Positions 23,471 through 37,231 of a DNA stretch of 64,000 bases are shown piece after piece. The stretch is from Bostrychus sinensis. Taxonomy: Eukaryota > Chordata > Actinopteri > Gobiiformes > Eleotridae. The DNA is taken from positions 16,535,124 through 16,599,123 of the forward strand of contig CM036242.1 in assembly GCA_020698575.1 (NCBI GenBank), in the 5' to 3' direction. The translations under genes were made by a program, and so were the position numbers. The notes under the pieces were generated by a model, which searched no databases, had not been told where the DNA came from, and worked only from the letters and a program-made list of their open reading frames with translations. How positions within the stretch are numbered: the stretch's first letter is position 1; each line of letters opens with the position of its first letter.

Positions 23471-26400
23471 ATATTACCTCTCTCCCCTAGTATACCCTCC
23501 CTGATATAATAGAATGTGACTGAAGTTCATGCACAAGCTTTCAACTTTACCATGGTCAGATACATTACACAGTACATCTGTCTGGCTTGAAAAAACAGCA
23601 CTTCTGGCTGGCATTCAGTTTGGTATTCGGCAGTGGATGTCCCCATTCTGGTGGATATTTTAACCTCTCCCAAATATGTCTTAGAAACACTAGAATACTG
23701 TAGCAGCCTGTCGCTTGTTGCAATAAAACTACAACTTGGCTCTCGAGACAAGAGTTGTCATATCATATGACAGGATTTTTTTATCTTTCAACATACTTAA
23801 CACTTACTGGTAAAATGGAACATCCGCACTGGTTTGATTCAGTTTGATGCAAGATTTTTATCAGGGACGTTGCCAAGGATTTTTGTGTTTGCAGTTCAAC
23901 ACAGTGACTTCTTTGGCAAGTATAAATGAAACATTACAAAAAAAGATACAGACGGAATTTTTAAGATAACTCAAATGTAAGAATCAACGAACTTTGTCAT
24001 TTTTGCTGTTGCATTGAATTTTGTGGTTAACCAAAGCTGTACTGTTAACTGTAGAACTCTAAAGTCTGACGCATTTGCCATAAGACACACGCTCACATGC
24101 CAAACCTTTTGATAGATCTATCACGCCCCCATCATGGAATGGATAAACTGGCCCCAGTGGAGGTGCGCATTTTACGGATGAACAGAAAACTACAGCAAAG
24201 AGAATTCTGAACTGCAAAAACATGAAGGGACACCACTGTAGAGCTGAGAAAAAAAAAAGTGTTACAGAGACATCACAACTTTCTCTTTCAACAGCACTGC
24301 TAATTTAGCCTGGAATGCTCTGGTTTAAAACCCAAATAATGTGGCCACAGGTAAAAATGTTACCAGCCATGTGTTGCAAGGTTGCAAGGTTAAACAGCTA
24401 CAGAAATTTGCTAATGAAAGCCCTTTAGAACAGATCTTTAACCAACTTTTTAAAAATATATATATTTGTAAGCTTTTTAGTCTTAATTGGACAGACACAG
24501 TGTTGAAGTTTGACAAAAAACAGGGTCAGAGACAGGAATGACACTGAGCAAAGAAACCCTATCCAGATTCGTACCTGGGTTGCTCTCGTATGCAGTGTGT
24601 GCTCCTCCAGGTAGGCGTCCTATTGTTAACATACATTTACTCCAAAAATATTTTTGGGAACACATAAGTTGTCATCTCTTAAGCTGTAAAATGAACTTCT
24701 ACTTTGAGGACATAAGTCAAAATGTAAAATCCTACAACACAAAACAAACGTCTGAATGGTAGCTGAGTCGTTTGATCGCCTCACCTCTGAAGTTACAGCT
24801 ACACACTTTTCATTGTTTTTACTTTACACTGACAGGAAACCTTTTAGTCTATTCATTGCTTTTTGTCAAAAAGTGCCCTGTAACATTGCCCGTGGATGTG
24901 CACAGCTTGGTAAATATAGACCGGATGCACCTCTAATCCTAATCTTTTTTGAGGTGAAACATGAAATAAATCAAAAGCTTTGAACAAAAAATAGTCCCTG
25001 ATCTTTCTTTAAGGATATGACAGCACTGTTTGTCACCTCTGCGTTTTTTACTCTGGCAAAACAGGACACGTTCACTCACTGTCAACCCTCTTAACCTCCT
25101 ACAAAAATAGTATTGTTTTGACACCTGGTTAAATATCACTGTGAATCAGGCCAAATTCCAGCTGCGTATCGTGTTCTGATGCAGGTGTAAAAATCCTCTG
25201 TCCTTCAGCAACACGCAATGCTAATTTGTGAACGGCTTTAATTACTCTGAAGATTCAGGTGGAGAAGTGTCACCCACACAGATCAGCTTACCCTTTGCTT
25301 TGATTTCCCCAAAGCCTGTTAAATACTGAAAACAAGTCACATGTCTCAAGTTAATACATCGTAACATTTAGATGCAACTCTGTGTCAAATTAACACCAGG
25401 GACCGTATTAGTTGCTTCTTACTATTACTTTGATCCACCCATCTTTTTACACTTATAATAACTGTACTGTTCTTCATTCTAGTAGGATTTTTGTGAGAAA
25501 TCAGCATGCAACTTCATCTTAAAATAAAGTCTTTCTGAATGTGGTAAGTAATTTATTTTGACAGTTTGTTGATATGCAACCATTCAGTCAGTTTGGTCTT
25601 ATACTGGAATGGCAAAATCCCCCCCAGTCAGATAAACACCTAGATTATTCAATTTATCTTTTGGCTATTGCTGCACAGCTTACAAGTATTCACACAGTCA
25701 AGAATTAAAGTCTGACTAAAGGCTATTTTTGAGAAGAAGCAACTCTATAGAATGTACTGTATATACATCTGTACTGTATATACATAAGCTATAAGTATAG
25801 TCTGACTTAGGCCAGAGATACAGAAGTATTTGCGTTTATGTCACTTGTTCACATCCCTCCCATTGTACAGCCATGTATAATGCTGGTTACTTGGTCATAA
25901 ACACAAAGTTTAGATTAATAGATTCTAACCATCCTAGCAGTAAAGGCTTGGATTATTTGGGATTTTTTAAATCATATAACAGTCTTAACTTGTCTTATCT
26001 TGCTCTTGGATCTTGCCAGTATCTTGTTGTTAGTTTTGACCCCTTAAAGTCTTGGGATTCTTTTGGTCTTAACAAAATCCAGTCTTGGTTTGAGTGGTTC
26101 TAACTGCTGACTGTTTATTAAAAAGTTAAACCTTTCAACAATTAGGCATTCCACACATATCTGAGTACACATAATGTTATATACTCAGTAGAAATAGGTT
26201 GTCTTGTAAGTTGTGCTTGGTAGCGTCTACATGAATTTATTTATACAATCATAACAAAATACATGATGCTGCTACATCAGTATTTTATTTCTCCTACTGA
26301 GGGCTGCAACCTATTTAAATAACGTATAATTTTATTTAATATAGATCTTGCATGCTGAAACACTGGGATTTATGCTTATTCAAAGTGCATCCACTTATTA

Positions 26401-27245
26401 AATGTATATAAGTCTGAGAAAATTAAGCACATGTAAAGCCTTTTCCTAGAAACATGATTGAGTGGTGACATTTTGTAAAAATGTTACAGTTTATGCTGCA
26501 TTGTCACGCTGTATGCAGGCTCTACGATGGATAAAACAATGGGCTTGCGAGACGTGATAAATCCTTTATAGCCCCACTTTTAGACATGCCTCGTGCTCAG
26601 AACTCCTGCGCTGCACTATTCTGGCCCGTAAAATGATGGATCACACAGTTGGGGCTTTTTTGCGTCTTGGTACATACAGCACAGGTCAGCTTTTCCCTGG
26701 AAATCCCATCCAGATGGCCAACACACTCCCAAAAGATACATAAGAATTTACATGAGTGCATCCGAAATGGGGCATCGGAGATATGTGTTCACAATGTAAT
26801 CACTTCTAAAGGTGCAAGCCTCAGAGCTTTCCAGTAAATGTCAAAATCTGGCACAAGGGGGGCACTGTTGAGTCTGTGAACAGCTGTGTGAACTTGTTCT
26901 GGCCCATTGATTCCACAATGAACTAGAGTGTAATGGAAGATGCTCTACATGCTGCAAGTTGCTGTATGTGTTCAAGCTAATTTTGTTTGGAATCTGCCAT
27001 CTATATATATGTACAATTAAACTTTTTTTCCAAAATGAGAGCAGGTTTTAGCAGATCAATATAATGTTCTGGGATTTATCTCAGTGAGCAGTTTAAAGGT
27101 AAGGTAGTGTTGATGTATAAAGACCATTTTATTCTTGATTAATAGGATAAAATGACTTCGTTGGTTCTCTAGAACCAGAGAATCAACCTTAGGTGGTTCT
27201 CTGGTTCTCTTAGAGAGCCCAGACCTCCGCCAAGGCATTAGTCAT
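23471..27245. other. Intron sequence, no feature of note
   Basis: AT-rich. A 16-bp direct duplication, TGTACTGTATATACAT, occurs at about 25753 and 25771. No exon, SINE or DNA-transposon terminus was recognised. Confidence 0.45.
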
Positions 27246-27255
27246 TTTTCACAAT

Positions 27256-27345
27256 AACAAAGATATAGTGCCCACACCTGGACTCAAACAAGAGATCCTA
27301 TAGCTCTGGGGTAAATGCTTGATCCATTGAGCCACAAAGCTTTTG
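27256..27345 (-). mobile_element. Degenerate tRNA-like SINE head (weak)
   Basis: Read on the minus strand it gives GCTTTGTGGCTCAATGGATC...GTTTGAGTCCAGG, resembling A and B boxes of a tRNA-derived SINE head. No recognisable SINE body is attached. Confidence 0.35.
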
Positions 27346-28092
27346 TATTTCACATTTACGTTAGCAGCATTGGTCCTATCTTAATCTTCCAATGCAATCA
27401 GTGTTACTAACTGACATCAAAACGTTTTTTTTCAATATTTTGTCATTCCCTTATTTTATTCATTTAAATTCTGCCCATTGCCTTTTCCTAGAAACAAACA
27501 AACCAATGCCGATGAAAACATAATATCCTTGCCAGAGGAAAATATTATTATTATGTTCCTTGTATAGACATAAGATATGTTAAGGGTAAATAGTCAAATA
27601 GTTAAAAACTTTTTTAAGTCAGACACATCGTATTTTCAAAGGGTTGCTTCTATTTCTATAACATTAAGTGACTATAATAATTAATTAATAAAACACATGT
27701 CAGAGGTTCCTGGACAGATACTTTTGGTGAATGGCTGACCTTGTCTGATTGATGAAGATTGTATCACAACCTGTCTGAGTGGATAAGACTAACTTTAAAT
27801 AAGGCTATCGTTGTTGAAGTCCCTTATTATCCATAATTGAACTCAAAACTGGATCTATTAGCTATAAGAATAATTAGTTTAAATCCCTATAGCCTATACG
27901 TAATGACATGTCCAATTTTAGCTGCAGAGTAAAGCTTTTAACAGCAGCTAATGACAGTGGCTTAGACGCTAAAATCTTTTGTGAACCGTTCAGTAAGTGG
28001 ATGTCAGACATTGTAATTGCAACTGGGCTTGCATTATGCATCTCTAAATCAAAGAGGTTTAACTCGAATCAAATAAAGTCACCCAAAAAACA
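27346..28092. other. Intron sequence, nothing identified
   Basis: AT-rich sequence running up to the CA microsatellite. Confidence 0.4.
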
Positions 28093-28093
28093 G

Positions 28094-28134
28094 ACACACA
28101 CACACACACACACATACACACACACACACACACA
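28094..28134. repeat. (CA)n microsatellite
   Basis: About 20 CA units with one TA interruption (ACACACATACACAC). Confidence 0.97.
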
Positions 28135-31100
28135 AGAAGCCGATTTGGTGAGGTATCTCCTGTTAAAAGCGCAGTACTTTTCACGACTGCATTTAGGGAG
28201 ATAGTCATCTGGAGAGTAGAGGATTTCACCTGCATAATTTCTTCTCTGCACTGATAAGAATAGTTATGCCTTTGCCACGTATTCTCATAATAGAGATCCT
28301 TATCGGATGCCATTAAAGCTAATTATCCTAGCCAGACATCCTTCAGGCTTACTTTTAGGATGGTGCACTCAAGTCAACTTCTGACGCAGAGTGCAAGGAG
28401 AATGTTTATCGTAAATCTGCTAAAAAGATACATGGCACAACTGACCTGGGCTTGTACTTGGAAATAAATTGTGTAGCACAGACAGAAAGCCCAGGCAGGA
28501 CATTTAGCTTGCTTGCTTTTAACTGATAATCCAGAGGTGAAGCAATTACAGGCTGAGTTATTGATCAGGGATCCGGTCACAAGCATTCGTCAAGTCTTGC
28601 CGGCTTGAAAAGATCTCAAACTCTCTTAAAGGTTATCTCAACACTTTGGCAGGTACAAGAACCGCTCTGGCTTCTACTTAATCCAATCCATCAGTCATAT
28701 TTCAACCCCTGAACTTCAAACTTCTCCCCTTCTGTCGTGACGCCTTGCCTTTTTTTTTTTTTTTTTTTTTTTTTGAGTGTGACTTTAAAAAGGTGGATGA
28801 ACCGGGAGCTAGTCAAATCAATCTTGTCATGCTGGTGGAACGGTGTGGTTCATTACTGCGAGGGGAGGCCGAGGAGCTCACTGATCAGACTTCTAATATG
28901 GCTGTGATCCTCTTCTCTTCTTTCACCTAATTGAATTCTCCAGGAAGAAATACCCCCTCAGCCCCAGATTTATCATATCCTGAAATTGGAGGAGACTGGG
29001 CTCCATGAAGGACATGCGCCCAACATTTAATCCACTACTCGTAAGCCAGCGTCACAGCCAAAGACGTCAGTTATCCCCCGGTTCACTGTTGGAACAGGTC
29101 TGCTGCCTGTCATGTGCTGCAGGAGTGTAGTGTTCACACCAGATGCCATCATAATCGGTAAACACAGTCCAATAACGGCAGCTTAGTGCACAATATGTTT
29201 CACTCCACTTACCGCCCCCTCCCACTGATAGGGATTTGTTGAGGTTGTCAAATAACGTGTTAAGGGTTGACCTTCCCATGAATCTCGACTTTAGAGAGCA
29301 AGAGATGAAGATTACAATGCTGGCATATTGTTTATCACCACTGCATTCATTAGTTCATATATATCTGTGTTTTTAGTTCATTCATCTTCTGGTGTTTCTC
29401 ATTAGGGGTTATGGGTTGCTGAAGCATTATTTCAGCAACTATGAGCCTGAGACGGGAAACATCCCAGGCAATGGCATTAGACACACTCAACCACGCACTC
29501 TCACATTCATTCAGTATGGATAATTACATTAAATGCTCATATGCCAGACGTAGGGCCATGACTATTTTTGGAATTGGTGAGAGACAGGACTGACAAAAGA
29601 CTATAAAGTTCAAGCTTTAATTTTAGTTGTTATGATTAGTTGTTATTTTAATATAGTGTCAGAGAACCTCATAAAAGGAATGAGCCTAAGGGGCAATAAA
29701 ATCCATCCTATGAAAAAACTGTAGTGGGTAGCAGGTTTAGTAAATATAATCATGCTTGTACTATGACAATACAAGTATGATGTAGTGTTTGGTGCTCTTG
29801 ACGTATAATTTATGCTACAATCTTAACTGTCTTCTTCAGTCCTCTCCCTCTTCTGGACTGTGTAGATTACCTGCACTTTGCAGACTATTAAGTAATGTAC
29901 TGTAACCATATCCATATTGCTTTTTGATTGTGTCTCATCTATAGTAAGGATGGAACGTTGGAACCAAATCAAATGTAAATCATCTTCATAATTGTGCCAG
30001 TGAGTGGCTGAAGTTTGAGTACACTGCATATGCAAGCTGAAGGTCGCTCGGATCTGAATGCAGTATGGCACTTCTGGCACTGGTCCAGAGCTATACAATC
30101 ACTTATTTGATTAAACATTATGGTCCTCAGCAGGCTGCTGGAGCTCTGAGAAGAGCTGAGGTGCAACTGCTGACAGCAGCAAAAAAAAAAGAAAAAAAAA
30201 AATCCTTCTGAATCTAACCCAGGTTGTGCGGGCTGTGAACAGCATTGAGAGCTCTAACCTTCATTATCTAGATTTCATGATCCTAGCTCGGATGTAACAT
30301 TTAACTAGGATCCATGTTTTTTGGATGTATGAAACAAAGTCTTATCTTTGCCTAAACCCTGGATTTTCTTGTGTTGTACAGTTTTTGTTCAATTATGAAT
30401 GTGCTTCCCCTTTCTGCCAGAGAGAACAATGTAAACGTGAAACAAAAGATAAGCTGTGTTTGATTTCTTTTGTTCTCTTCTAACAGCACTCAGAAATCCT
30501 TCAGATAGTTTTATCTTTGATTCAAAGATTCAAGCAGATAGCATTATGAAACCTAACGGGTCACATTCCATATTTCACACACTGATTTTTTAATTTTTAA
30601 TTTTTATTTATTTTTTGATTAACAACTAATTGATTTGTCCACCAACAGCAGCGTAATGATCTCAAAGGTGAGTTTACTAGTGAATACTGTATGGTGTATA
30701 TTTTGTTATTGACTACCTGAGCTGTACTGCTGGCTGGCTGGAGCAAAAATCCATGAGCAGTAATTCTAGCATGCCTTTTACTTTACTCTGGGGGACTTTT
30801 ATTTACAGCTTGTTCCAGACATGTTTTCTAATACACCAGACAGTTTTTTTTTCAGTGTTTAGCATTAAATAAATTTGTTGTTGCTACATTTTATGCACTG
30901 AATAGCAGATAAAGTTAGCAAAATGCATTTACCAAAGGGAGTTAAACATGTTGCCCAGCAGTTGGTTACAACAATAAATGTCAGTATAAATAATACTCAT
31001 GTTGTTACATAGTTAGTTTCAATTAGCCACGGTTTGGCTGTTCAGTGCAAATGCATTAAAAAGTTATTATACTAAAGCTTATTCTGCTGCTCCCTAAGCC

Positions 31101-33542
31101 TGTTAACTCTAAATGTTATTTATCAATGAAACAGTGGTGCTACATGGATAAGTCTCAGAGATAACAGAGGGTTGACTGCTGATTAGAGCACAGATGGAGG
31201 TATTTTTGTGTGTTGATGCAGAGCCATTGCCTTGTGAGCTACAGCTGAGTGACTGCCGTACGAATCAGACCAATCCAGAGAGGATCATAGCCTGATGACA
31301 CTTGGCAAACAGCACACTAATTATAGTCATTCTAGTTTTTGGACAGAAATGCTTGAGCCTAGTCATGTGTGCAGTGTTGATACCTTTCAGAGCATGGGCC
31401 GATGCTCCAGTGACGTTTACTGCTGCCAAGTCTCAGCTGCACATGGGCTGGGCCTGTGGTGAGTGGTGACACTCACTGGGTCAGGTAGCTTCACTCAAGG
31501 CTGAGTGCAGACTGGAGCCACAGCAGTAAGGGGTAAGCTGTGGGACAGCAGCCACGGGACAGCCATGGTGGGACAGTACTGTGGGACATGTCCTGGCTGT
31601 GACGAGGTGATCAGGCTCAAAGGCTGTGAGCTCATTGCTCTGGCACTGTCAGAACATCCTGACTCTTCACTCAGAAAGCAATCAGGATGCTAAACTGGTT
31701 CATATGCTCAGATTTAGCTTTAGTTCAAAAGATACACATGAACAAACAACGATTGCAGTCCCGTCTATAATGATCATTTTCACATTTTAATACAATGGAC
31801 ACATTTATTTCATCAATGATTTGTGATGTCATCTCAGTGCTCTCTCACATAACTCGAAATTACAAAGGATATTTACTGGAAAATGAAAGTGCTCAACAAT
31901 CAACAATATTTACTGCAATTGTTGATTGCTCATTGACTACATAAGAAGCTGAGCGTCCCCTAAAATTTCATAAAATAAATTGCATGGAGTTATTCATTAA
32001 CCAGCTGTTTAGGCTGTATTGATACAGAGTTTCAGTGGATCTCTATGGGATGCCACTGTACTTTTTTTTATTTTATTTTTTTATTTTACAGCAAGGAAGC
32101 GTGACAGTGATTGGATGAATGTGGCTAAAACGTCACTTCCCTTGATGCTGAGCATTCTCTGGCGGATGACTGATGATGATTGGATGAACTGGTTGAAGCT
32201 TTTGACTGACATGGAAATAGTTTCTTACCAAGGTCTGAGAATATATGGTCACGTCACATATTTAGTACAATAAGAGTTTGTTCATTCTTCAAATATTGAA
32301 AGCCTGCAGGTGCCGAAAGTAATGAAACATTGAGTTTATCAAATATATTATATTCACTATAATTTGAGGGAAGAGGACACAAGCTTTGTTTGTTAAATTC
32401 TCTGATCAAAGTGTTGTGTTGTAGTGATTACTTCATTGTGTTCTTTCTGTGTGCAGTCTAGTTCCTCCCCAGGATACACTCTTATGCTTACTGTCGTCTG
32501 ATTGGTCTATAATCCCATAATTCTGGCTGCCCCTCTAAGATGAAGAGTCCCTGGGAAGCCACAGATGACTGAAGCATCAATTGAAATTTCATTTCAGACA
32601 TTTCTTTCATTTAGTTTTTGGTATTGAACCAGTCTTTGTTCAACTTCCCTGGCTCTCTCTGCGTTTGTCTGTCCCCATGGATTTTCTGTAGCAAATGCTG
32701 GAAAAAATGGGCTTTATGCTCTGTGTGCAAACCTCAGTTTCTATGTAAGAGAATCATTTAATATAATATAGCTGTTATTTGGCCAGATTTTACACTTGTC
32801 ACTTTTATATCAATATTATGTTCTCCACCTCATAGTCTAAGTGTATGTAATTGAGACAATTTATCACTGTTTGTGGTGTTTTCATATTTCCCACTATCAG
32901 AACACTGCAGTAAGTACAGAGGCTTTCCATTTGTTTACCAGAAGCCAATATGAACACCAACTACCTACTCTAATTTTTTAAATTTACTTTTATTTTTTGG
33001 AGAAACATAATCACTGTTTTTATGCCATTTGACCCACTCCAGAATAAAGTGAAAACACAGAAATGAGGCCTTCTGCTGGAGATTGAATGAGCTCCTTCAA
33101 TACTAAGCTGTTGCAGTGTGCATCTGTGTACATAAGAAATATAAGGCAGAGAAACCTGGCTTTCTTGGTAGAATAAGGCACTTCTGTAATTCGTGATGCT
33201 TGTTATTCCCTAATATGCATTTCCCAGATTTCCATTTTCATTCAATTTTAGCTCCACCTATAAAGTTCTTGCCTGAGCAGAGGTCTAACTTAGTAATGAG
33301 ACTTTTTTTTTTTTTTAACAAAATGCCTCTTGATTTTCTTCAAACCTATTTCTACTCACATCAATCCTTCCTGACCAATCATAACCATTTATTTTAAATG
33401 AGGTAGGGGTTTATACAATGTTTTTTCCCTTGTTTTTGATTGCCTGTATGTTTTTCAAATTACATAAGTCTAATAGTTTGCTTGTAAGTTCTTTACTATT
33501 TATGCAACAAAGGTTGCCTGGAATTGTAGCTGCATGTTGGTT
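28135..33542. other. Intron sequence with simple tracts only
   Basis: This includes a poly(T) run at about 28750-28774 and an A-rich tract at 30181-30203. No transposon termini were recognised. The 28280-29290 part has balanced composition and is a weak candidate for conserved non-coding sequence. No exon was found. Confidence 0.45.
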
Positions 33543-33701
33543 CTGCTGGCCATCCTATTTTGCTTTGTAATGAGAAATCCAAAATCAGAAAACAATCTTG
33601 TTTTCCAATCAGAAAACACAAATAGAAAATCTTGAAATGACACAGTTTTTTTGTAAATGTTTTCCAATTTTGGATTTCTCATTACAAGAATTAAATGGCC
33701 A
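33543..33701. repeat. Long interrupted palindrome, arms about 50 bp
   Basis: The left arm CTGGCCATCCTATTTTGCTT then TGTAATGAGAAATCCAAAAT (33547-33596 region) is inverted as ATTTTGGATTTCTCATTACA...TTAAATGGCCAG at 33666-33701. A run of about 24 bases in the inner arm is perfectly complementary and the rest is close. The roughly 70-90 bp between the arms is AT-rich. This fits a foldback MITE or a local inverted duplication. Confidence 0.7.
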
Positions 33702-34942
33702 GCTGACACACGGACCCCTTTTGGATCTATTTAATTGAATTCAGAAGTAGTTTAATCTTTGTGCATTGTTTCTGCTCTCTGGATTTTCAACTCAAACTGA
33801 CAGAAACTATGCTCATTTTTTATATAAAACAGATAAAAATATTTTCTATTTTGTACTAATTAGTCAGAACATCCTCAATATTATACCAAAAAATATTGTT
33901 AATGTTAATATTTAATACTCAAATTGTGATTCATGCTGTAGATTGGTATCCATTTAATATATTGGAATGTGGATGGAGCCACGTTTGTCTGATTGCATTT
34001 GCATAGTGGCACCAGTACAGGGTTTGTCACATGGAGTAAGACTGAGGAGACTGCAGTACTTGATTCCTATATCCTTGCAGGCTTTGAATGCCAAATGTGG
34101 CTGCTGATTGGTTTAGATGACTTGCATGTGCCTAGTGGTGCAGTAAACCTTGTGGAAAATGGCTTTCTCTCTGAAGGCTGTTGCTGGAAGCGAGTTCAAC
34201 AAACACACTGTGCCGAATTCAAACTTACTTGCACAAAGTGGGTTATACATTTCAACCAAATTTAAACAAACAGCATTAGACAATAGTATTCAGCCTGGAA
34301 AAAGAAGGACGAGCTATTTATCTGCACAGGAATGAATCAATGCGCTCTACATATTTCATGCCATTTCAGCAAATATAAGTGAAAGTTGTGTAGTGTATTG
34401 AACTAGAAAATACCTAAACATGAAATAAAAGACATTCAGACATTTGTTACTGTACTCATATTTTGGTTTTGCAGTCTCTAAATCAGAACTTAACCTGATC
34501 CCAGCAGGGTGGCCATGTAAGTTACCATCAAGGGCTGAGAATCTAAAGGGAGTAAGTGACTTTCTGGTAACTTTACAGGAGAAACAACAAAAAAAGGTCC
34601 ATACTTTGATTTGACTTTTCTGAAAATATTTAGCCCTAAAATCTCAAATATTCTCAGATGCAGGTGACAAAACTTATACAACAGTTGTTTACCCTTTAAT
34701 AAAACATATAATTGTTGATATTTTTAACATTTTCAAAGAAAGTAACATGCGCCTTTTTGGCTCTAACTTTTCAGGCCACTTTTTGATAGAATTCTAACTC
34801 TAAATTTATTGGGAATATGTCTGTAATAGCTCATCATAAGCTTTCAATTTATATGTACAGTATATCCCAATTTTACATCAAATGTCACTTACCCTTTAGA
34901 TTCCTTGCCATGATGTTGCTCAAACTAAATCTGAACTTACCA

Positions 34943-34944
<2 letters not shown>
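33702..34944. other. Intron sequence, nothing identified
   Basis: AT-rich and featureless up to the poly(A) tract. Confidence 0.4.

Positions 34945-34945
<1 letters not shown>

Positions 34946-34975
<30 letters not shown>
34946..34975. repeat. Poly(A) tract
   Basis: An uninterrupted run of about 30 A. No retrocopy or SINE body was recognised on its 5' side. Confidence 0.95.
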
Positions 34976-34977
<2 letters not shown>

Positions 34978-35783
34978 GGCTTTGGGCAACAGGGCACCAG
35001 TGTTCTCCATCAATGCTTCCTGCTTTGCATTCTTTGCCAATGTCCCTCTCTAACCTCACCCCTACAAGGCCACTACAAGCGTTACACAACACAGAGAAAA
35101 ACAGGTGATCTGATTGATGCTAAGGTGTATGCTTTTAATCTAGAGGAGTGCTACTTCACTGCAGTGCACTCCTGCTAAAGTATTCGGGAGTTTTGCTCTA
35201 TGAAAACAGAGAAGAAGGCGCAATGTAGATCAATATCCTTGGAACACACCAGAGACACTGCGTTTTATTAAACATTTTCCCATTAAGGCAGGAACGTGAG
35301 CATTGTAGATCATCGCAACAAAGTCGTAAATCACAGCTCGACAAAGCTACTGGAGACAATGGGTGGAATCAGAAGACATGAGACACAGGATTCCTAATGC
35401 TACTGTGCCTGGAGAATGGTGTATCTTGGGTTAGCGCGCGTCTCAGCTGAGGGACTGCTCTGGCCGTCCTACATTCATCATAACACATACGTTTACATGT
35501 GAGTGATGGCCCTGACTGCAGTTCACTGGCTTGTCTCCTCTGTTCATTGTTGATCGTAATTGTCGCTTGTTAGATGCATGCGCTCCTTGTGGCAGAGAAG
35601 GTTGTTAGGAGGGAGGTTACGGAAAGGTCACCTCCAGAAGCTCGCAAACAGTACAAAACTTGCTTGGTATTAACAAAGGGTCATGTATCCTAACTTTGGA
35701 ACATTTAATTTCTTCCAAAGCCCAAAACGATTGTGAAAGGAAAACTAATGTCGGAACCTGCTTCCATTTGTTGGCCATGACTC
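34976..35783. other. Intron sequence, nothing identified
   Basis: Moderate GC content (for example GGTTAGCGCGCGTCTCAG near 35430) but no gene or repeat family recognised. Confidence 0.35.
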
Positions 35784-36035
35784 TAAATGCATGCCAATGT
35801 TGCCTCCTGTCCAAACTTAGGAAAGGTTTGTTCTTTCTTCACCAAACACTTACAAGAGCAACTATGAGGTCATGTTGGGACATTCATAGATTTAACTTGT
35901 TTCAGTCGCTCACCATAGAAACCTGGAAAAATCAATAGCTTAGAATAACTTTTAGGCTATCAATCATTCCATGACAAACCTATTTTTGTTTTTAGTTGTG
36001 TGCGGGACATTCTGCCCTTCATTTGTGTTTTAGAA
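35784..36035 (+). repeat. Dispersed direct repeat, copy 1
   Basis: TCCTGTCCAAACTTAGG, TTTGTTCTTTCTTCACCAAA, CACTTACAAGAGCAACTATG, GGGACATTCATA and ATCATTCCATGACAAAC occur here in the same order and orientation as in copy 2 at 37964. The stretch has no coding content. Confidence 0.8.
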
Positions 36036-36160
36036 TTTGAAACAAGGGAGACAAAAAGCTCACCTTTAATGTTAGATCTGCAATTTGCAAACTTGCAGTT
36101 GTGGCCAGCACAGAAATTGGTATCTAATCAGTTGGACTTAGCGCCGCTTTTTCTCTAGTG

Positions 36161-36686
36161 CAGTGTTTCCCAACCAGGGGTACGGGGCCCCCTAAGGGTA
36201 CACAAGCACCTTACAGGGGGCATATGGAATTTTTTCATAATTTATTTCCAAGATGATGAGAAAATACTTTTGTACTTTTCATATTGAAACTTATGAAAGA
36301 CAGTGGTCTCAGTGGTCTCATTGACTGATGAAAAGAATATTATTTTTTACACAGTTCTTGGGTTTAATATCTTTTTTCAAAGGGGAGTTATTGAAATTAC
36401 TTTTTTATACAATAATTACGAGTTAATTTTTTTTTATTGTTATATTTTATTTTAAAGGCAGATCATTTTATGTGTATCTTAAATTTAAGTTTAAAAATAA
36501 AAAAAATGCGGGACAATTTTTATTATTATTATATTATTTATATGAAATTATATTTAACATGTCTCTAATAAACATGGATGTTTTATATGGCCAATTTTTG
36601 AAGAAACATCCACACATATGAGTGAGGGGGTACTTATGGTGTGAACAAAAAGCTCATGGGGTACACAAGAAGATTGGGAACCACTG
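36161..36686. mobile_element. Non-autonomous hAT element, 526 bp, perfect 8-bp target duplication
   Basis: The left terminus is CAGTGTTTCCCAACC and the right is GGGAACCACTG (inverted: CAGTGGTTCCC). Both sides are flanked by CTCTAGTG (36153-36160 and 36687-36694). The 8-bp duplication and CAG ends identify the hAT superfamily. The interior is AT-rich and non-coding. Confidence 0.92.
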
Positions 36687-36694
36687 CTCTAGTG

Positions 36695-37223
36695 TATATA
36701 GATGTGCACAAGCTTGGACTCAACCAATCAAAATGTACCTGATCCAAATGGGACCACTTTGTTCTGATGATCTGATTGGTCAAACAATTCAGTCCATGCT
36801 CTAGTTTCCGCTCTGTCAAAAATGCATTATAATAAAGCCCAGATGAGATTTCAGAGCCTCATTATTTTTTTCAGAGATGACTTCTATTATGCTGTGCTAT
36901 TGAGTGAGTAATTAGTTTTCCAATACAAAGAAGGAAAAAACAGGTAGTGCATCTTTAATATAAATGCAACGATAAGGCATCTCAATAACTCTTGTCTGAC
37001 TGAGTTTAAAAGTACAATACTGAACTAAATTAGATTAGCAAAGAAGAACTAAATTGTTATGGATTTAGACTAACTTGCTTATAAATGCTCAATTATGTAT
37101 TTATATTCTTATCAATTTGTTCCATGCTTAATTAGATTCTTTTGATGATTTTATTGCACTAGAAGATAATTTATTATATTCGCATATTCACTGCATTTTT
37201 AAAATTATATTTCTTTTCTTACA
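36695..37223. other. Intron sequence between two hAT copies
   Basis: AT-rich sequence with no recognised element. Confidence 0.4.
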
Positions 37224-37231
37224 GCTTACAT

